64,000 nucleotides of DNA, from assembly GCA_050486205.1 (NCBI GenBank), contig JBJHCW010000004.1, forward strand, positions 186,001 through 250,000. The letters run 5' to 3'. The DNA comes from PWQG01 sp050486205. GTDB lineage: Bacteria > Pseudomonadota > Gammaproteobacteria > Pseudomonadales > Pseudohongiellaceae. The position numbers and the translations under genes are program-made. This document shows, piece by piece, positions 45,101-54,720 of this stretch; the first letter of the stretch is position 1; each line of letters begins with the position of its first letter. The notes under the pieces are model-generated. The model saw only the letters and a list, made by a program, of their open reading frames with translations. It searched no databases and was not told the DNA's origin.

Positions 45101-47704
45101 TTGCGTCACGCGTCCCTGTTGTCTTTGCCCGTCATTCATCGTCGGTATCGTGCCCGTCTTTTCTGGATCGGGCTGCTTCTGTCGCCTTTGCTGCTGTTCG
45201 CATTGGCAGCGCCATTGTTGGCAAGCGTTCAATCAAGGTTGCCAGTTGCGATTTTTCTGACGTTCCATACCGTTGCAGAGCTGCTGGCCGTTGTTGTCGC
45301 TTTCCTGATATTCGCTGCAGGCCTCAGCGCATGGCGCCGAGGCGCATCGGTTGGTGCGCTGGTGTTGGCCTGCGCTTTCTCTGGTGTCGGTATTCTTGAT
45401 CTCAGCCATACCCTGAGCTTTGAAGGCTTGCCATTTCTGGGGCCTTATAACAGCCCGGAGGTCTCCATCGGATTCTGGCTGGCCGCTCGTGTGCTTGCGG
45501 CTCTGGGCATATTGGTCGCAGTGCTGGTGGCGTACTCACCCTCGGACCATGCTGCAGCAAAATGGAGCCTGCCGCTTGTCCTGCTCTATGTGTTGATTGT
45601 TCATTGGCTGGTGCTGGTCAAAGCCGATTGGTTACCGGCCACCTATGCACCGGACACTGGACTGACGATGTTCAAGATTGCTGTGGAAGTCATGGTCATG
45701 GCGACCAATGTGATCACTGCGCTTCTGGTGCTGCGGCTGATGAGGCGGCCCGGCAATACGGCTTACCTGCCGTTCCTGTTCGCTGCGCTGATGGTCATGA
45801 CATTGAGCGGCGTGTGGTTCACGCTGTACCAGGATGTAACGGACATTTATATGGTGATCGGTCACGTCTACAAGGCGATCGCCTATCTGCTGCTGTATCG
45901 TGCTGTGTTCGTCGAATCGGTGGATATGCCATACCAGCGACTGCTTCGGTCAGAACGGCGGCTGAGGCGATTGGTGGCCCGCCAGCGCCTGGCTGCCGTA
46001 GCCTTTGACACCCAGGTGGCCATCATGGTGACCGATGCCAATCAGCGCATCCTGCGAGTCAACCCGACGTTCACCGAGATCACCGGGTATGGCCCAGCCG
46101 AGGTCCTTGGCAAGACGCCGCGGATCCTGAGCTCTGGCTTGCAGTCACCCGGTTTTTATCGGGAGTTGTGGGCAACCCTGGATTGTCATGGTCGCTGGGA
46201 GGGAGAGATCTGGAATCGTCGGAAAAACGGAGAAGCGTACCCGGAACATCTGGTGATCAGTGCCGTGCGCAACACGCAGGGCGACGTGGAGTACTATGTT
46301 GCCAATTTCGGTGATCTGACTCACGTGAAGCAGGCCGAAGAGCGTATTCATGCCCTGGCGTACTTTGATCCGCTGACACAGTTGCCGAATCGCCGGATGC
46401 TGAATGACCATATTCGCAAAGCACAATCGGAAGCGGCAAACAGAGGGGGGTACTGGGCGTTACTGCTGGTTGATCTGGATAACTTCAAATCATTGAATGA
46501 TACTCGCGGACACACAGCAGGCGATCAGTTGTTGCAGCGTGCGGCGGAGCGGTTACGCGGCTGTACCCGGGACAGCGATCTGGTGGCGCGCACCGGCGGT
46601 GATGAATTTGCTTTACTGCTCAATGGCTTGAGCAGTGACGCCCGGACAGCCGCGCGGGCAGCCCAGGACGTGGCCAGCAAGCTTGAGACAACGCTGTCGG
46701 CGCCGTACTTCATTGAAGCTCAGTCCCATACAGTGAGCGCCAGTATCGGGATTGCGCTGTTCAGTGCAGACAGGGAAAGTCCGGATGACCTGCTGGGGCG
46801 CGCGGAAATCGCCATGTACCGGGCCAAGGAAGAGGGTGGCGCCGCCTGGCGCTTCTTCGATCCGGACATGCAGAGCGTTGCCATCGAACGAAGCCGGCTG
46901 GAGGCCGACATGCGCCAGGCACTGGAGCGTGGTCAGTTCATGTTGTACTACCAGCCCAAGGTCGATACGCAAGCCCGGATCGTTGGCTGCGAAGCGCTGA
47001 TACGGTGGCAGCACCCGCAGCGCGGGTTGGTTTCACCGGCAGCGTTCGTGCCGGTGGCGGAGAGCAGTGGATTGATCATCGATATCGGCTATTGGGTGAT
47101 AGAACAAGCCTGTGATCAGCTTCTGGAATGGGCGCGCAGTCCCACTCGTGCGCACTGGAGTGTTGCCGTAAACATCAGTGAGCGCCAGCTGTCTCGCAAA
47201 CAGTTCCCGGTGGATGTAAAGCAGATCCTGTTGGCAAAGGGTTTGCGCGGCAATCTGGAAGGGCGCCTGGTTTTCGAGATCACCGAAAGCATGCTGCTGG
47301 AGGACATTGACGCGTCCGTGGCGGCCATACGCGCGCTGAGCGCATTGGGTATAGAGTTTGCGATGGACGACTTCGGTACCGGTTATTCGTCGTTGAGCTA
47401 CCTGAAAATGCTGCCACTGCATCAGGTCAAGGTTGACCAGTCGTTTGTACGTGACATGCTGGATGATCACGGCGATGCTGCAATTGTTGAAATGGTGATC
47501 GCGCTGGCCAGAACACTGAAGCTCAAGGTCGTGGCAGAAGGCGTGGAGTCCACTGCCCAGCATGATGCGCTGGTTGCACTGGGCTGCGATTACCTGCAAG
47601 GTTATCTGTATGGCAAACCGGTGCCCGAAGAGGCACTGCCGGACATGGACAACGGTGATGGGCGACGACAGCAGCTTTCTGTATCTCACCAGGCTGGGTA
47701 TTGA
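45101..47704 (+). CDS. MASE3-PAS-GGDEF-EAL cyclic-di-GMP enzyme
   Basis: 867 residues from TTG 45101, picked because GAGGTG lies 4 bases upstream; TTG 45038 falls on a -10-like TACAAT. Seven membrane segments with GVGILDLSHTLSFEG indicate a MASE3 sensor (~20-255). A PAS domain (~275-395), a GGDEF domain with TGGDEF and inhibitory RDSD, and an EAL domain with CEALIRWQHP and DDFGTGYSS follow. Both catalytic centres look intact, so it may make and break cyclic di-GMP, with the balance set by the sensor. Its 3' end overlaps the phosphorylase gene by 47 bases. Confidence 0.87.
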   Translation: MRHASLLSLPVIHRRYRARLFWIGLLLSPLLLFALAAPLLASVQSRLPVAIFLTFHTVAELLAVVVAFLIFAAGLSAWRRGASVGALVLACAFSGVGILDLSHTLSFEGLPFLGPYNSPEVSIGFWLAARVLAALGILVAVLVAYSPSDHAAAKWSLPLVLLYVLIVHWLVLVKADWLPATYAPDTGLTMFKIAVEVMVMATNVITALLVLRLMRRPGNTAYLPFLFAALMVMTLSGVWFTLYQDVTDIYMVIGHVYKAIAYLLLYRAVFVESVDMPYQRLLRSERRLRRLVARQRLAAVAFDTQVAIMVTDANQRILRVNPTFTEITGYGPAEVLGKTPRILSSGLQSPGFYRELWATLDCHGRWEGEIWNRRKNGEAYPEHLVISAVRNTQGDVEYYVANFGDLTHVKQAEERIHALAYFDPLTQLPNRRMLNDHIRKAQSEAANRGGYWALLLVDLDNFKSLNDTRGHTAGDQLLQRAAERLRGCTRDSDLVARTGGDEFALLLNGLSSDARTAARAAQDVASKLETTLSAPYFIEAQSHTVSASIGIALFSADRESPDDLLGRAEIAMYRAKEEGGAAWRFFDPDMQSVAIERSRLEADMRQALERGQFMLYYQPKVDTQARIVGCEALIRWQHPQRGLVSPAAFVPVAESSGLIIDIGYWVIEQACDQLLEWARSPTRAHWSVAVNISERQLSRKQFPVDVKQILLAKGLRGNLEGRLVFEITESMLLEDIDASVAAIRALSALGIEFAMDDFGTGYSSLSYLKMLPLHQVKVDQSFVRDMLDDHGDAAIVEMVIALARTLKLKVVAEGVESTAQHDALVALGCDYLQGYLYGKPVPEEALPDMDNGDGRRQQLSVSHQAGY

Positions 47705-49175
47705 TACTCACCAGGAACCCGTGCTCTACATGCGCGAAAACTGCCATGTGTGCCGCGCGGAGGGTTTCAACGCCCAGGGTCGGGTGCTGGTCAGGCTTGG
47801 TGGTCGCAGTGTGATCTGCACACTCGACGTTGTGACCGGGGAGTTCCTGAGCCGCAGCAAGGCCGGGCTCAGCGAGGCGGCCTGGCGCCTGCTCGGCGCG
47901 CAAGAGGGTGATGTGGCCACGTTCAGCCACGCACCGCCGGTTGAATCCATGGGCCACGTGCGTGGCAAACTCTACGGCAAGCCCATCTCCGGAGAAGCTG
48001 CCCATGACATCATTGCAGACATAGGTGCCGGCCGCTATTCGGACATCCAGCTTTCGGCCTACGTGGCAGCCTGTGCGGCCAGTAACCTGTCGGTGGATGA
48101 AACCATTGCCATCACCCGCGCCATGGTTGATGCCGGTCAGCGCTTCGACTGGGGCAGCGACCGGATGGTACTGGACAAACATTGTGTGGGCGGCCTGCCG
48201 GGCAACCGGACCACACCGATTGTGGTTGCCATTGTTGCTGCCAACGGGCTGACCATGCCCAAAACATCATCCCGGGCCATCACCTCGCCGGCAGGCACAG
48301 CCGACACCATGGAAACCCTGACCAACGTTGCGCTGGATTTTGAAGACATGCGCAAGGTGGTTGAACAGGAGGGTGCCTGTCTGGCATGGGGCGGTTCAGT
48401 GTCCCTGAGCCCCACCGATGACATCATCATCCGGGTCGAGCGCGCGTTGGACCTGGACAGCGAAGGGCAACTGGTGGCCTCTGTGATCTCAAAAAAAGTG
48501 GCAGCAGGTTCCACCCATGTGCTGATCGACATTCCGGTCGGACCGACTGCAAAGGTGCGGAGCCCGGCGCTTGCGCAGCGCCTTTCCGGCTTGTTGACAG
48601 AAACCGGTGAGGCAATGGGGCTGCAGGTCAGGACACTGCTCAGCGATGGTACCAGCCCTGTCGGGGTGGGCATTGGCCCTGCGCTGGAAGCGCGAGACGT
48701 ACTGGTGGTGTTGCAGGGCGCTGACACAGCGCCGCAGGATCTGCGCAAACGCTCGTTGACACTGGCTGCAGCCTTGCTGGAACTGGGCGGTGTCTGTGCG
48801 CCGGGTGAGGGATTGGCGCTGGCCACGCGTACGCTGGACAGCGGCACCGCCTGGGAAAAGTTCCAGCGTATCTGCCACGCACAGGGTGCGCTGAAAACAC
48901 CGCCCCAGGCGCGTTACCGTCACGACATTCTTGCCAGTCATCATGGCGTGATTTCTGTCATCAACAATCGCGTGATTTCCCGCCTTGCAAGCCTGGCCGG
49001 TGCACCCAATGCGCCGGCTGCTGGCCTGCAGTTGCATGTGCGCCCCGGAGACCTGGTGGAGCGCGGACAATTGTTGATGACCCTGCATGCCGAAGCGGCG
49101 GGAGAGCTGGCGTATGCGCTGGAGTTTCACGAGGCGCATCCGGACGTGGTCAGAATAGAGGAGGACGTGGTATGA
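47658..49175 (+). CDS. Thymidine/AMP phosphorylase-family nucleotide phosphorylase
   Basis: 505 residues from ATG 47658, the length of archaeal AMP phosphorylase rather than bacterial thymidine phosphorylase (~440). The extra N-terminal domain (~1-85) is present and carries an unusual CHVCRAEGF. The phosphorylase core has DKHCVGGLPGNRTTP (phosphate site), KTSSRAITSPAGTADTME and SPTDDIIIRVERAL. Archaeal relatives cleave nucleoside monophosphates to base and ribose-1,5-bisphosphate. The next gene, overlapping by 4 bases, is a PRPP synthetase, which fits nucleotide salvage. True substrate unproven. Confidence 0.8.
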   Translation: MGDDSSFLYLTRLGIDTHQEPVLYMRENCHVCRAEGFNAQGRVLVRLGGRSVICTLDVVTGEFLSRSKAGLSEAAWRLLGAQEGDVATFSHAPPVESMGHVRGKLYGKPISGEAAHDIIADIGAGRYSDIQLSAYVAACAASNLSVDETIAITRAMVDAGQRFDWGSDRMVLDKHCVGGLPGNRTTPIVVAIVAANGLTMPKTSSRAITSPAGTADTMETLTNVALDFEDMRKVVEQEGACLAWGGSVSLSPTDDIIIRVERALDLDSEGQLVASVISKKVAAGSTHVLIDIPVGPTAKVRSPALAQRLSGLLTETGEAMGLQVRTLLSDGTSPVGVGIGPALEARDVLVVLQGADTAPQDLRKRSLTLAAALLELGGVCAPGEGLALATRTLDSGTAWEKFQRICHAQGALKTPPQARYRHDILASHHGVISVINNRVISRLASLAGAPNAPAAGLQLHVRPGDLVERGQLLMTLHAEAAGELAYALEFHEAHPDVVRIEEDVV

Positions 49176-50059
49176 ACACATTGTTGTATGTGATGCCCGG
49201 GCAGGAGGGGTTGGCGCAGGGCGTGCTGTCTGCCGGTGACTTCACGGCCGGCGAGTTGACACTGCGGCGGTTCCCCGATGGTGAAACCTACATCCGGGTG
49301 ATGGATGATGTGGCCGGTGGTGATGTGGTGATCCTGTGCCAGCTTCATCAACCCGATACCAAGGTGCTGCCGTTGCTGCTGCTGGTGGAAACACTGCGTG
49401 ATCTGGGCGCAAGGCGTGTCGGATTGATAGCGCCGTACCTGTCCTATATGCGTCAGGACAAGCGTTTCAAGCCCGGAGAAGGTATCAGTTCGCACTATTT
49501 TGCCGGTATCCTGAGCCGGCACCTGAACTGGTTGATTACCGTGGACCCGCATCTTCATCGTATTCACGCCCTGGGCCAGGTATACAGCATTCCTGCACTG
49601 TCATTGACCGCGGTTGAACCCATAGCGCAGTGGCTGCGTGCCAATGTGGAGAAACCGGTGGTGATCGGCCCGGACTCTGAATCCGAACAATGGGCCGCGC
49701 GTGTGGCCGAAGCTACCGGTTGTCCGTGGGAGGTGCTGGAGAAACAACGATTCGGTGATCGCGATGTCCGGGTTTCCGTGCCGCATGTGGAGAACTACCG
49801 GGATCATACCCCGGTACTCGTGGATGACATCATCAGTACCGGCAGGACCATGCTTCAGGCTGCCCGTCATCTGAGCGACGCAGGCCTTGGATCCGCGGTC
49901 TGTATTGGTGTACACGGCATCTTTGCCGAAGGCGCCCGGGAAGAAATGCAGGCTGCAGGATTGCGCGTGATCACCAGCAACAGCATTGAGGATGCCACCA
50001 ATGGCATAGACCTGGCACCCCTGGTTTTGGAAGGATTCAGGGAGCTGGTGACCACCTGA
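49172..50059 (+). CDS. Ribose-phosphate pyrophosphokinase, archaeal-like paralogue
   Basis: 295 residues. RRFPDGETYIRV, SYMRQDKRFKPGEGIS, TVDPHLHRIHAL and VLVDDIISTGRTMLQAA trace the PRPP synthetase fold. The RQDKRFKPGE and VDPHLHR forms resemble class III (archaeal) enzymes more than the standard bacterial Prs. The PRPP loop has Arg where a second Gly is usual (STGRT). It is translationally coupled to the phosphorylase (ATGA), suggesting that the two convert a salvage product to PRPP. The housekeeping prs is presumably elsewhere. Confidence 0.82.
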   Translation: MNTLLYVMPGQEGLAQGVLSAGDFTAGELTLRRFPDGETYIRVMDDVAGGDVVILCQLHQPDTKVLPLLLLVETLRDLGARRVGLIAPYLSYMRQDKRFKPGEGISSHYFAGILSRHLNWLITVDPHLHRIHALGQVYSIPALSLTAVEPIAQWLRANVEKPVVIGPDSESEQWAARVAEATGCPWEVLEKQRFGDRDVRVSVPHVENYRDHTPVLVDDIISTGRTMLQAARHLSDAGLGSAVCIGVHGIFAEGAREEMQAAGLRVITSNSIEDATNGIDLAPLVLEGFRELVTT

Positions 50060-50064
50060 ATTGA

Positions 50065-51468
50065 TCAGAAGGTGATGCTGCTGCCGATCTCGGGTATTTC
50101 AGCCTTGATCTTTTTTTCCAGCCAGAGCTTTTCGGACAGGGCTTCGAGTGCCGTTTCCTCGCCATGAATCAGCATCAGGCGAGGATTTGTTTCAAAATTG
50201 CTGGCCCAGTTGATCAGTGCCTGTTGGCCGGCATGCGCCGAGAACCCCCCCAGTGTTTCGATGTGTGCATTGACCTTGAACTCATCACCGAACATTTTTA
50301 CCTGTTTAATGCCATCAACCAGCAGGCGCCCGAGTGTGCCCTGTGCCTGGAAGCCGATGAACACGATGGTGTTGCTGTCCTTCCAGATTCGGTGTTTGAG
50401 GTGATGACGTATACGACCACCGGTGCACATGCCGCTACCAGCTATGATGATGGCGCCCTGCTTGATCTTGTTGATCGCCATGGACTGTTCGGCGGTTTCG
50501 CACAGCGTAAGCGTGGGCAGGAATTCGCGCAGCGATTCGCGGCCGGCATCGGTCAGGCAACGGATATCTTCATCATCCATGATGTGCAGCCACCGGTCGT
50601 ACACGCGTGTCACTTCAATGGCCATGGGGCTGTCCAGAAATACCTGCCAGTTGTCCAGCTTGCCCTCGTGATGCAGGCAGCCCAGGTGGTAAAGCAGTTC
50701 CTGGGAACGCCCGACAGCAAAAGCCGGAATCAGTATGTTGCCACCGCGGTCCCAGGTGTCGGCAAGTACCTGCTCAAACTCCTGCAGGGTTTCAGTAACC
50801 GGCCTGTGATCACGATTGCCGTAGGTGCCTTCCATGAGCACCACGTCGGCGCTTGTGGGTGTTTCGGGATCGTTCATCAGGGCCGAGCTGCTGTTTCCCA
50901 GATCGCCGGAGAATACCAGCGTTTTGTCCTTTCCCTCTTCCGGCAAGGTCAGCTCAACGATGGCCGAGCCGAGAATATGTCCCGCATCCAGAAAGCGCAG
51001 CGTTGCCGAGTCACCCACCCGGATCGGCTGGTGGTAGTGCTGTGGCTGGATCATCTTGATGGCCCTTTCCACATCACGCCTGGAGTATTCAGGGGACAGG
51101 GTTTTGCGTCCGCTGCGCTGCAGTTTCAGGTTACGGTATTCCAGGTCCCGTTCGTACAGGGTGACGGCGTCTTCCAGCAGGATGCGTACCAGCCCCCTGG
51201 TGGCCTGTGTACAGTAGATTGGACCATCAAATCCGCGATTGACCAGCATGGGCAACAGGCCGCAGTGATCCAGGTGCGCATGGGACAGGATCACGGCGTC
51301 AATGTCACCGGGTTCGAAGGCAAAGGTTTCTTCCTGCACGCGGTCAATGGCATCGCCACCCTGGTGCATGCCACATTCCAGCAATACCCTGCCCAGTGAA
51401 GGTGATTCAAGCAGATAGCAGGAACCGGTGACAGCGCGTGCAGCGCCAAGAAATGTCAATGTAGCCAT
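50065..51468 (-). CDS. MBL-fold beta-CASP RNA-processing metallohydrolase
   Basis: 467 residues from ATG 51468, with GGAG shortly upstream; the longer frame lacks a ribosome site. The zinc ligands are complete: SHAHLDHCG, DAGHILGSA and FSGDLG. The beta-CASP region has IPAFAVGRSQELLYHL and SGMCTGGR, and GFSAHAGQQALINW near the end is motif C. Relatives cut RNA. It lies tail to tail with the PRPP synthetase gene with a 5-base gap and no visible terminator, so any functional link to it is uncertain. Confidence 0.85.
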   Translation of the reverse strand: MATLTFLGAARAVTGSCYLLESPSLGRVLLECGMHQGGDAIDRVQEETFAFEPGDIDAVILSHAHLDHCGLLPMLVNRGFDGPIYCTQATRGLVRILLEDAVTLYERDLEYRNLKLQRSGRKTLSPEYSRRDVERAIKMIQPQHYHQPIRVGDSATLRFLDAGHILGSAIVELTLPEEGKDKTLVFSGDLGNSSSALMNDPETPTSADVVLMEGTYGNRDHRPVTETLQEFEQVLADTWDRGGNILIPAFAVGRSQELLYHLGCLHHEGKLDNWQVFLDSPMAIEVTRVYDRWLHIMDDEDIRCLTDAGRESLREFLPTLTLCETAEQSMAINKIKQGAIIIAGSGMCTGGRIRHHLKHRIWKDSNTIVFIGFQAQGTLGRLLVDGIKQVKMFGDEFKVNAHIETLGGFSAHAGQQALINWASNFETNPRLMLIHGEETALEALSEKLWLEKKIKAEIPEIGSSITF

Positions 51469-51529
51469 GTGTCTCCTGTTTTTTCTGTCGCTTTTTTCTG
51501 CGACGCTGCCAGGTGTGTCGGGCATAAAG

Positions 51530-53209
51530 TCAGTTGCCGACAACCATGCTGATACCCGAGACCAGCAATACAGCGGCGACCAGCCATGCGGTGTAGTTTA
51601 CCGTGCTGCGTGCCCAGAAGCGATTCCATCTGCGCTCGGCGCCGCGCCAGTTCTGCTGACTCAGATCTGCGCGAGGAAGCAGCACGGGTGGTTTGTGCAG
51701 TAAACGCCTGAGTTTCAGTGACAGGTACAGTACCGGTGTGCGCAGGTGTGTGACCCGGTCCGGCAGTTGCCACTTCAGGTGCAGGGCCAGTGCGGCAAAA
51801 ATGCCAGCTACGAATATGGGCCAGAGCAGATCGCGTAACTTGTAGAATGGCAGGGACAAAATCACCGCGTCTCGCATGGCTGGCCATAACCAGGGCAGCA
51901 GCACACACAGTAATGCGGGCACGACAAATCCGAGCAGGCGAGCTCGCGGCATTGGCTGATCCGGTGCAGCCTGTGTCATTTTCCACAGCAGCCACACGGC
52001 GCGCAGCATGACCAGCGCCGAGGCAACGGCGCCGAACTGCAGTGCAAACACCATCGCATCCAGCCCTGAATCCCCGATGCGGTCCTTGAGTGCACTTTTC
52101 ACGGCGCCGCCGCTGGTCAACGGAAGTCCGGCAACAGCCAATGCCGGCAGTGCGATGAGCGCAATCAGCATTTGCCGACCGGCGGCCGTGGCCGGCCTGC
52201 CGCTTTTGACCAGCTCGGCCGAAAGGAACAGGGCGCCTTTGCAGAAGCCGTGATGGATGGCATAAAGCGCCAGCAGTGTTGCCAGCGCTGTTGCCGGCTG
52301 ATACCAGTACAGCGCAGTGATGAACAGCAGGTAACCCATCTGACTGACAGAAGAAAAGGCCAGCACCTCTTTCACATCGCGGCGGGTCAAACCCAGGGCC
52401 ACGCCATACAGCGCGCTGAACAGCCCCAGAATCATCAGCGGCTCCGACCATTGCTGCAGTGTTGCGCTGGTGGCAGGCATCATCTGCCACATGCCAAGAA
52501 TGCCGGCCTTGATCATGGCGCCGGACAGCACAGCGCTGGCAGGCGCGGGCGCGGCCGGGTGTGCCAGTGGCAGCCAGACATGCAAGGGGAAGAAACCGGC
52601 CTTCAGGCCAAGCCCAAGAAACAACAGCATCAGGGTAAGCGGACTCATATCGGCGTTTTGCCAGGCGTCCAGGGACAGGCTGCCGCCTGCGTCGTGTGCG
52701 GCCATCATCATACCGGTAAACAGCAGCAGTTCACTCTTCACTGCAATCTGCAGGTAAAGGCGCCCGGCCTGGCGTGGCTGGACCCCTCCCTTGTGGACTA
52801 CCAGGCCATAAGCGGCCAGGCTCATGATGGAAAAGCCGACATAGAAACTCAGGGCATCGCCGGCAATGATCAGCAACAGGTTGCCCGTCAGTGTGATCAG
52901 CCAGAACAGCCAGAAACGTTTGCGTTGGGCATCACTGGCCAGGCTGCTGGTGGCGAAATGGCCCGCAAACAGCCACAGCACCGCAGTGAACCCCAGCAGG
53001 CTCTGCTGCAGAAAACTGCTGGCGCCAAGCTGTGCGCCTGGCCAGGCAGCATCAAGCACCAGTGTCGGGGGGGCAATCACTGTTGCCAGCAGTGCCGGCA
53101 CCAGGCTGAGCCAGGACCACCGTATGCTGGTGTCTGTCCAGCGCAGCAGGGACAGCGCTGCAAGCAGCGGTGCAGCGGGCACCAGTATCCAGAGCAGCGA
53201 CAGGCTCAC
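51530..53209 (-). CDS. ND5/MrpD-like antiporter subunit 3, lacking the usual TM glutamate
   Basis: 559 residues with about 14 membrane segments. The membrane lysine motif GLKAGFFPLHVWLPLAH is present, as in proton-pumping NuoL/M/N and MrpA/D subunits. The helix that normally carries a conserved glutamate reads LSFYVGFSIMSLAAYGLV, with no acidic residue, unlike its two neighbours. The C-terminal ~130 residues are an extra extension ending in a helix. The gene is last in the operon; GTG 53209 overlaps the previous stop (GTGA). It may be a structural or altered channel subunit. Confidence 0.75.
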   Translation of the reverse strand: MSLSLLWILVPAAPLLAALSLLRWTDTSIRWSWLSLVPALLATVIAPPTLVLDAAWPGAQLGASSFLQQSLLGFTAVLWLFAGHFATSSLASDAQRKRFWLFWLITLTGNLLLIIAGDALSFYVGFSIMSLAAYGLVVHKGGVQPRQAGRLYLQIAVKSELLLFTGMMMAAHDAGGSLSLDAWQNADMSPLTLMLLFLGLGLKAGFFPLHVWLPLAHPAAPAPASAVLSGAMIKAGILGMWQMMPATSATLQQWSEPLMILGLFSALYGVALGLTRRDVKEVLAFSSVSQMGYLLFITALYWYQPATALATLLALYAIHHGFCKGALFLSAELVKSGRPATAAGRQMLIALIALPALAVAGLPLTSGGAVKSALKDRIGDSGLDAMVFALQFGAVASALVMLRAVWLLWKMTQAAPDQPMPRARLLGFVVPALLCVLLPWLWPAMRDAVILSLPFYKLRDLLWPIFVAGIFAALALHLKWQLPDRVTHLRTPVLYLSLKLRRLLHKPPVLLPRADLSQQNWRGAERRWNRFWARSTVNYTAWLVAAVLLVSGISMVVGN

Positions 53210-54720
53210 AAGCCAAACTCCTGCATGATGATGAATTGTGACCAGCCCAGTGGGCTGAAGAAGCTACCGGCAAGCAGTCCGAACAGCACCGACAGCAGGG
53301 CGGTGAACACAGCGGGCACCAGGAGCATCCAGCTTGTTTCCATGCGGAAGCGCTGGCGCGGCCAGGTCTTTTCATGCCACAGCGACTCAGCCGGTTCTGC
53401 AAACCAGCCACGATAGATCAATGGCAGGAAGTAGGCGGCGTTCAACAGGCCAGACCCCAGCAGTACAAGCAATACCCAGTCCTCATCGACCTCAAGTGCG
53501 CCCAACCCCAGGTACCATTTGCTGACAAAGCCGGCAATGGGGGGCACGCCGATCATGCCCAGTGCGGCGATGGTGAATGCGGTCATGGTCCATGGCATAC
53601 GTTTGCCGATGCCGTTCAGTTCCTGTACCCGATGAACGCCAAGGGTTTCAGCAAAAATGCCTGCACAGAAGAACAATGTCACCTTCATCACACCCTGATG
53701 AACCAGATGGACGATGCCACCAATTGCTGCCAGCGGCCCCGCCAGTGCGACCCCCAGTGTTATATAAGACACCTGGCTCACTGTGGAGAAAGCCAGTCGT
53801 TTCTTGATGTCAGTCTGTTGTAATGCACGTATCGAGCCGTACAGGATGGTGACAGCGGCCAGTATCAACAGTGGCAGGGTCAACATCAACAGGCTGCTCA
53901 CTGCCACGCCGTAGACGTCATAGACCACACGTACAATGCCAAAAGCGCCGGCCTTGACCACTGCCACTGCGTGCAGCAATGCACTGACCGGCGCCGGTGC
54001 CACCATGGCCTGGGGCAACCAGCTGTGCAGTGGCACCAGAGCGGCTTTCACGCCAAGGCCTGCGATCATCAGCACAAAGGCAACCTGCAGGCTCAGGCTG
54101 TGATCTTCCACCAGGGCGCCCAGATAACCTTCGGGTACAAAGTCCGGTGTGCCAGCCAGTGAATGCAGCAGTGCCACACCCATCAGCAACAGGGTGCCGC
54201 CACCCAGCGTGTAGGCAAGGTAGACCCGTCCGGCGCGCAGTGCCTCTGGTGTGCCGCGGTGCACCACCAGCGGGAAGGTGGCCAGGGTCAGCAGCTCATA
54301 GAACAGCAGGAAGGTGATCAGGTTGCCCGCCAGTGCCAGCCCCACCGTGGCGCTCACACACAGGCTGAAGTAGCCAAAGAAACGCGAGCGCAGCGGTGCG
54401 TCTTCCAGGTAACCGATTGCATAGACCGTGGTGGCCAGCCACAATACAGAAGACAGTGTGATGAACTGCAGCGACAGCGCATCACCGTGCAGCACCAGTG
54501 GCGCGCCAGTCAGAAACGGCAGTTCAAAGCGGAAGTCCAGCCCCTGGCTCACGCCATAGAGCATGAGGCCGACCAGCCCCAGCTTGATGACAACACCGGA
54601 CAGGTTGAGCGCGATGCGCAGTGCAAACTGATCCTCGCGCACGGTAAAGATCAGCAGGCCCGGGACCAGCGAGCTGAGCACAATAAACACAGGTAGCAGT
54701 GCGGTCCAGCTCAGGTCCAT
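53206..54720 (-). CDS. ND4/MrpD-like antiporter subunit 2
   Basis: 504 residues with about 14 membrane segments. The conserved membrane glutamate is in LLFYELLTLATFPLVV, and the lysines are in GVKAALVPLHSWLPQAM and VAVVKAGAFGIVRV. HLVHQGVMKVTLFFCAG is the second-half lysine/histidine region. These residues carry protons in complex I and Mrp subunits. The ATG shares one base with the previous stop (TGATG). It should be an active ion-translocating subunit in the inner membrane. Confidence 0.8.
   Translation of the reverse strand: MDLSWTALLPVFIVLSSLVPGLLIFTVREDQFALRIALNLSGVVIKLGLVGLMLYGVSQGLDFRFELPFLTGAPLVLHGDALSLQFITLSSVLWLATTVYAIGYLEDAPLRSRFFGYFSLCVSATVGLALAGNLITFLLFYELLTLATFPLVVHRGTPEALRAGRVYLAYTLGGGTLLLMGVALLHSLAGTPDFVPEGYLGALVEDHSLSLQVAFVLMIAGLGVKAALVPLHSWLPQAMVAPAPVSALLHAVAVVKAGAFGIVRVVYDVYGVAVSSLLMLTLPLLILAAVTILYGSIRALQQTDIKKRLAFSTVSQVSYITLGVALAGPLAAIGGIVHLVHQGVMKVTLFFCAGIFAETLGVHRVQELNGIGKRMPWTMTAFTIAALGMIGVPPIAGFVSKWYLGLGALEVDEDWVLLVLLGSGLLNAAYFLPLIYRGWFAEPAESLWHEKTWPRQRFRMETSWMLLVPAVFTALLSVLFGLLAGSFFSPLGWSQFIIMQEFGL

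Noticed and set aside
47658..49175. Ordinary thymidine phosphorylase deoA
   Set aside because: The N-terminal extension and total length match the AMP phosphorylase subgroup, and no deoCBD genes are adjacent.
50164..51399. Plus-strand frame of about 410 codons
   Set aside because: Antisense to the beta-CASP metallohydrolase, whose zinc motifs are intact.
52172..53416. Plus-strand frame of about 410 codons
   Set aside because: Antisense to the ND-type antiporter subunits; the composition is Gln/His-rich with no membrane helices or domain.
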